The position numbers and the translations under genes are program-made. A stretch of 44,036 bases of DNA from an uncultured bacterium. Lineage in GTDB: Bacteria > Planctomycetota > Phycisphaerae > Phycisphaerales > SM1A02. This document shows positions 40,226 to 44,036 of this stretch, one piece after another; position 1 is the first letter of the stretch; each line of letters opens with the position of its first letter. The stretch is from contig CAIWCL010000327.1 in the NCBI GenBank assembly GCA_903911205.1, forward strand, positions 1 to 44,036. The letters run 5' to 3'. The notes below the pieces were generated by a model that saw only the letters and a list, made by a program, of their open reading frames with translations, had not been told where the DNA came from and made no database searches.

Positions 40226-41869
40226 TCAGGTCTGCAACACACCGGTGCGATATGCACCGGGAGCTTGAAGCGGAGCCTGCGCCGCAACGGCGAGCGCGAG
40301 TGCCAATTCATCGCGCGTCTCCCGCGGATCGATGATCCGATCAACCCAACCGCGACTCGCCGCGTAGCGAATGTCCTGCTGCTCGTTGTAACTCGCGGTA
40401 ATCGCGGCAAGCAGTTGCTTGCGCATCTCTTCGTCGATCTTCTCACCCTTTCGCTCACGCGCCGCAAGGTCGATCGAAAGCAGCGTTCCAGCGGCTTGCG
40501 CGGCACCCATGACCGCAAATCGCGATCCTGGCCACGCGAGCGTGAACAGTGGATCGAACGCGCGTCCACACATCGCGTAGTTTCCCGCGCCGTAACTGCC
40601 ACCAACGACGAGCGCGATCTTCGGAACCACGCAATTCGACATCGCGTTCACCATCTTCGCACCCGAGCGAATGATGCCACCTTGTTCGCTGTCGCGACCA
40701 ACCATGAAGCCCGTCGTGTCCGTGACAAAGAGGATCGGTAGCCCCTTCTGATTGCAGTCCATGATGAACCGCGCGGACTTGTCCGCGGAGTCGTCGTAGA
40801 TGACGGCGGGCATGTTCGTCGCGCTCGATGGACCTGCTTTGCCGCCCGGCATTTTGCGCTGCGTGAGCTTCTTCTGATTCGCGACGATGCCGCAGGGGAA
40901 CCCCGCGACACGCGCGTAGGCACACACGAGCGAACAACCATACTCCGCGCGGTACTCGTCCATCGAGCCCGCATCCACGAAGCACGCGAGCAGATCACGC
41001 ATGTCATATTGAGCGCCCGGCTCTGCCTTGAAGACTTTGAAGACATCTTCCGCAGGACGTGACGGCCCCTCCGCCGTAAATGGCGCGCGCGCCTTGGCGG
41101 GCGCCGTACGAACAGCAGAAAACACACGTCGAAGCCGCGCGATGCACGAGGGATCATCCTTCTCGCGAAAATCAATCGTGCCCGAAATCTGCGCGTGCAT
41201 CTCTGCACCACCAAGTTCTTCACTCGAAACGTCTTGCCCAATGGCAGCCTTCACGAGCGCAGGTCCAGCAAGATAGAGGCCGCTTCCTTCGGTCATCAGC
41301 AGCGTGTCGCAGAGCACAGGGAGATATCCACCGCCTGCGACGCAATTCCCCATGATTGCCGCAATTTGCGGGATTCCCTGCGCACTGATCACCGCGTTGT
41401 TGCGGAAGATCCGACCGAAGTCGTCGGTATCCGGGAAGACATCTTCTTGCAGTGGGAGAAACACGCCCGCGCTGTCGACGAGATAGAGAAGCGGCAATCG
41501 CGCGCGCTCTGCAATCGCTTGCGCGCGAATGATCTTCTTGCACGTCATCGGGAAGAACGCGCCGGCCTTCACGGTCGCATCATTCGCGATCACCATGGAG
41601 AGACGACCGTCGACCTCAGCGATCGTCGTCACCACGCCTGCGGCTGGCGCACCGCCGTACTCGCGATACATGTTCCAAGCACTGAAGAGACCACATTCCA
41701 TCGCCCGCGTGCCTGGGTCAGCGAGCAACGCCATGCGCTCTCGCGCCGTGAGGCGACCGTTGCGGTGCTGCCGCTCGATACCCGACTTGCCACCGCCTTC
41801 TTCGATCTTCGCCGCCTCGGCGAAGTATTCAGCAGTCTTCTGTTCAAGCATCGATGGTGTAGTCGTCAT
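40226..41869 (-). CDS. Acyl-CoA carboxylase carboxyltransferase (beta) subunit
   Basis: Transfers carboxyl from carboxybiotin to an acyl-CoA such as 3-methylcrotonyl- or propionyl-CoA. 547 aa from the ATG at 41869 (MTTTPSMLEQ), with GAGGTC 5 nt upstream. The two crotonase-like halves are visible: the N-terminal half with NGRLTARERM, LPLLYLVDSAGVFLPLQ and GNCVAGGGYLPVLCD, and the C-terminal half with LPILFVTDTTGFMVGRDSEQGGIIRSGAKM and GGSYGAGNYAMCGRAFDP. The LPLQ after DSAG and the FMVG motif are typical of the methylcrotonyl-CoA branch (MccB), which would place it in leucine breakdown. The biotin-carrying alpha subunit is not in the window. Confidence 0.9.
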   Translation of the reverse strand: MTTTPSMLEQKTAEYFAEAAKIEEGGGKSGIERQHRNGRLTARERMALLADPGTRAMECGLFSAWNMYREYGGAPAAGVVTTIAEVDGRLSMVIANDATVKAGAFFPMTCKKIIRAQAIAERARLPLLYLVDSAGVFLPLQEDVFPDTDDFGRIFRNNAVISAQGIPQIAAIMGNCVAGGGYLPVLCDTLLMTEGSGLYLAGPALVKAAIGQDVSSEELGGAEMHAQISGTIDFREKDDPSCIARLRRVFSAVRTAPAKARAPFTAEGPSRPAEDVFKVFKAEPGAQYDMRDLLACFVDAGSMDEYRAEYGCSLVCAYARVAGFPCGIVANQKKLTQRKMPGGKAGPSSATNMPAVIYDDSADKSARFIMDCNQKGLPILFVTDTTGFMVGRDSEQGGIIRSGAKMVNAMSNCVVPKIALVVGGSYGAGNYAMCGRAFDPLFTLAWPGSRFAVMGAAQAAGTLLSIDLAARERKGEKIDEEMRKQLLAAITASYNEQQDIRYAASRGWVDRIIDPRETRDELALALAVAAQAPLQAPGAYRTGVLQT

Positions 41870-42031
41870 GCGGACCTCAAGGAGCGCCGGACGTCGGCGC
41901 GGGGCGCAGAGAATAGACCACGGGCGCGCGCGCCGCGCCGCGACAGATCGGACGTGGCGAGTCGATGGGCGGCGGGTGCGACATGCGGCGGCTTGGTCCA
42001 CCGGAGCGGGACCGAAGATTTCGACCTCGTC

Positions 42032-42109
42032 GTTCCTCACCGAAGTTCCTCACCGAAGTTCCTCACCAGCGCTCCTCACCGTGGTTCCTGACAGAAGTTC
42101 CGCACAGAA
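42032..42109. repeat. 13-bp tandem repeat x6 in the carboxylase-rpsO divergent region
   Basis: gttcctcaccgaa at 42032 and 42045 is followed by four increasingly changed copies (42058, 42071, 42084, 42097). Unlike the other arrays it does not follow a recognised gene end: it lies 163 bp upstream of the carboxylase start. Confidence 0.88.
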
Positions 42110-42346
42110 ACTCTGTGGAGCACTCCGCAGTTCCGAGAACTTGGCGACAATCGCGCTCAAACTCACCAAGATGCGCCCCGTCGCTGACGTGGAGCGGTTC
42201 ACTCCCCCGCTTGCGCCCCACAAGTGCTTCTTTCGGTGACTGTTGCGGCAGGCGTTTCCGTAAAGCCTGACCGGAAAGCGCAAAGCCCTTGCGGCAAGGC
42301 GACGGCTTCCGCTATCCTCTTCCCTTCCCCTCAACATGTGAGAAAA

Positions 42347-42364
42347 GGCGGCGGGACTGCCGCC
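42347..42364 (+). promoter_or_regulatory. Hairpin in the rpsO leader
   Basis: GGCGGC and GCCGCC pair over a 6-base loop, 31 nt before the rpsO start. S15 of several bacteria represses its own mRNA by binding leader structures; this stem is a candidate site, but the match to any known S15 site was not tested. Confidence 0.35.
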
Positions 42365-42394
42365 ACATGCAACGAAGGAAGCTGAAAGACTCCC

Positions 42395-42646
42395 ATGAGC
42401 AATTCGATCGTCGAAGCCAGCCGTCATCACGCCAACGACACCGGTTCTACCGAGGTCCAGATCTCGGCCATCACCGCGCGCATCGCGGAACTGCAAGATC
42501 ACTTCCGCGCGCACAAGAAGGACCACGCGTCTCGCCGCGGCCTGCTTCTCCTCGTCGGCAAGCGCAATAGCCTGCTGACCTATCTCGCGAAAACTGATCG
42601 CGAGAGCTACCTCAGCCTCATCAAGCGCCTCGGCCTCCGCAAGTAA
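42395..42646 (+). CDS. rpsO: 30S ribosomal protein S15
   Basis: 83 aa, binds the central domain of 16S rRNA. The family core is clear: [39 protein letters not shown] and [18 protein letters not shown] ending RLGLRK. It is slightly shorter than the 88-89 aa E. coli protein because the N-terminus is compact. The start is the ATG at 42395 after GGAAG at about 10-nt distance. The rpsO-pnp order with 269 bp between them is conserved across bacteria. Confidence 0.97.
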   Translation: MSNSIVEASRHHANDTGSTEVQISAITARIAELQDHFRAHKKDHASRRGLLLLVGKRNSLLTYLAKTDRESYLSLIKRLGLRK

Positions 42647-42772
42647 TCACCTGCGCGCCGCGTTCGCGGCCGTGCGGTGTTTTCTGCGGCGTCGCCGCAT
42701 GCGCACGCTCGCACTCGCGGCGCCTCGCGCCGGTGCTGTCTCATGTTTTGTGTTTTGAGGTTTGTTGTTGAG

Positions 42773-42788
42773 GCTTCAAGTTTGAAGC
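42773..42788 (+). promoter_or_regulatory. AT-richer hairpin in the rpsO-pnp spacer
   Basis: GCTTCAA and TTGAAGC form a 7-bp stem around GT, 127 nt upstream of pnp, in a local T/G-rich stretch that stands out from the GC-rich surroundings. In E. coli a leader hairpin cut by RNase III mediates pnp autocontrol; an analogous role here is possible but unproven. A GC stem at 42657-42670 nearer rpsO could be a processing site. Confidence 0.35.
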
Positions 42789-42915
42789 TTCGACTTTCAG
42801 GGATGCCTCATCCCACGAACACCGCGACCGCGCCGTTCCACAGTTCTTTTATTTCCCCAAACCCGGGCGCATGACGCGCCCCACGCCGCGAACGCGCGGC
42901 ATCAGGAGTTCACAC

Positions 42916-44036
42916 ATGGCAGTCACTATTGTCGAGAAGACCATCGGAGGCCGCGTCCTCCGCTTCGAGACGGGTCGCGTCGCGAAACTCGCGAACGGCG
43001 CCGTCATGGCGACCTACGGCGAAACCACCGTGCTCGCAACCTGCGTTCGCGCCAATCCGCGCGCTGGCATCGACTTCTTCCCTCTCACCTGCGATTACCG
43101 TGAGAAGACCGGCGCAGCGGGCAAGTTCCCCGGCGGATTCCGTAAGCGCGAAGGCCAACCGAACGAGAAGGAAGTCCTCACGATGCGCATGATGGATCGC
43201 CCGATCCGTCCGCTCTTCCCTGAAGGCTTCTGCGATGAAATCCAGCTCCAAGCCTGGGTCATGAGCCACGACACGCAGAACGATTCTGACGTGCTCGCCT
43301 GCACCGCCGCGTCCGCCGCGCTCCACATCACCGACGCTCCGTACCTCGGACCGGTTGCAACGATTCGCGTCGCCCGCGTCATCACCGAGCAAGGCGAGCG
43401 CTTCGTCATCAACCCGACGCAGGCGCAGATGGAATTCAGCGATCTCGACCTTGTTCTCTCCGGCCACAAGGACGGGATCAACATGATCGAAGTCGGCGCG
43501 GCCGAAGTCGATGAAGCCACGATGATTCGCGCGATTCGCTTCGGGTACGACGAAGGCATCAAACCGACGCTCGAACTGATGGAAGAACTTCGCACGAAGT
43601 GCGGCGCGCCCGCGGTTCGCATGGGCGAACTCTCGACCCCGAGCGACGAGGTGATGAAGAAGGTCAAGGAAGCTGCCTACGACCGTCTCGTTGAAGCACG
43701 CAAGATCAAGAGCAAGAAGGAGCGCAACGACGCCGTCGACGCAATCAAGAGCGAGGTCATCAAGACCCACTTCTCGATTCCAGAGGGCGTCGCCTACTCC
43801 GAGCACATGGCTGCGGAAAAGAAGCAGAAGCAAGCGAAGGAAGGCCTGCGTCTTCTCGAGAAGAAGATCACGCACTACTTGGTTGCGCAGCACTCAATCC
43901 GCGCCGACGGCCGCAAGCTGAACGAGATCCGTCAGCTCGACATGTCGGTCGCGGTCTTCCCGCGCACACACGGCTCCGCGTTCTTCCAGCGCGGCGAGAC
44001 GCAGTCGCTGGTGACCTGCACCCTGGGTACCAGCAA
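42916..44036 (+). CDS. pnp: Polyribonucleotide nucleotidyltransferase (C-terminus cut by window edge)
   Basis: Phosphorolytic 3'-5' exoribonuclease of the RNA degradosome. I translated it from the ATG at 42916 ([14 protein letters not shown], with AGGAG 7 nt upstream); 373 full codons are present of about 700. The first RNase PH-like domain (about 10-145) has [28 protein letters not shown] and [15 protein letters not shown]. The helical linker domain (about 235-330) follows, and the second RNase PH domain opens with [35 protein letters not shown]. The KH and S1 RNA-binding domains lie beyond the window. Confidence 0.97.
   Translation, partial: MAVTIVEKTIGGRVLRFETGRVAKLANGAVMATYGETTVLATCVRANPRAGIDFFPLTCDYREKTGAAGKFPGGFRKREGQPNEKEVLTMRMMDRPIRPLFPEGFCDEIQLQAWVMSHDTQNDSDVLACTAASAALHITDAPYLGPVATIRVARVITEQGERFVINPTQAQMEFSDLDLVLSGHKDGINMIEVGAAEVDEATMIRAIRFGYDEGIKPTLELMEELRTKCGAPAVRMGELSTPSDEVMKKVKEAAYDRLVEARKIKSKKERNDAVDAIKSEVIKTHFSIPEGVAYSEHMAAEKKQKQAKEGLRLLEKKITHYLVAQHSIRADGRKLNEIRQLDMSVAVFPRTHGSAFFQRGETQSLVTCTLGTS

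Larger units (their letters stand above)
41870..42394. other. 525-bp divergent intergenic region
   Basis: This gap separates the leftward carboxylase gene from rightward rpsO. The carboxylase side (41870-42031) is GC-rich with no recognised element. 42032-42109 is a 13-bp tandem array (listed separately). 42110-42394 should hold the rpsO promoter and leader, including a hairpin next to the gene. No tRNA or credible small gene was found; the open frames here are overlapping shadows. Confidence 0.6.

Overview
The window looks like chromosomal DNA of a planctomycete, most likely of the Phycisphaerae. The GC content is high. It has an LPS gene (lpxK), exported proteins with PEP-CTERM-like tails, H-X9-DG-type prepilin-like proteins, a Hanks-type kinase with a C-terminal anchor, an ECF sigma factor beside a membrane protein, and an NfeD/FloA cluster. 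I see no rRNA, tRNA, insertion sequence, prophage or CRISPR array. The class assignment is inference from gene content; no marker gene was compared.

Layout. 1-5142 holds a hydroxyproline-type catabolic group: malic enzyme (cut by the left edge), 4-hydroxyproline epimerase, a DapA-family lyase/deaminase on the opposite strand, and alpha-ketoglutarate semialdehyde dehydrogenase. The dehydrogenase starts directly after the RNase D gene. 6426-9079 carries a DegT-type sugar aminotransferase, dUTPase and a PEP-CTERM-like protein. 9300-18268 is a leftward run: BCP peroxiredoxin with a histone-H1-like tail, an ElaA-type acetyltransferase, and a peptide ABC importer (oppD, oppC, oppB, membrane-anchored substrate binder, second oppC-like permease). 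18347-21581 is an ECF sigma factor, a one-pass membrane protein (possible anti-sigma factor) and a secreted helical protein. 21853-24049 holds dnaB and an HU gene. 24323-26939 is a lipoprotein gene converging on a coupled maf-membrane protein-lpxK operon. 27177-29062 has the kinase and a RidA protein.

29063-29927 is a long gap with a promoter-like site and a stretch that folds into many helices, a candidate structured RNA. It is followed by two paralogous prepilin-like genes and a strong intrinsic terminator. 32244-38755 reads rightward: nfeD1, nfeD2, floA, then glycosyltransferase, flippase-like membrane protein and a CxxCxxCC protein, the last three joined by GTGA overlaps. 38773-41869 has rdgB, a DNRLRE-type exported protein and an acyl-CoA carboxylase beta subunit. 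The window ends with rpsO and a truncated pnp.

The most unusual pattern is a set of short perfect or near-perfect tandem repeats (10-18 bp units, most often 14 bp). They sit at or just after the stop codons of about ten genes. In several arrays the stop codon is part of the repeated unit and the array supplies stops in all three frames. Tandem repeats inside coding regions have units that are multiples of three. This points to a genome where slippage duplications are frequent and tolerated at gene 3' ends, or where they have a role there.
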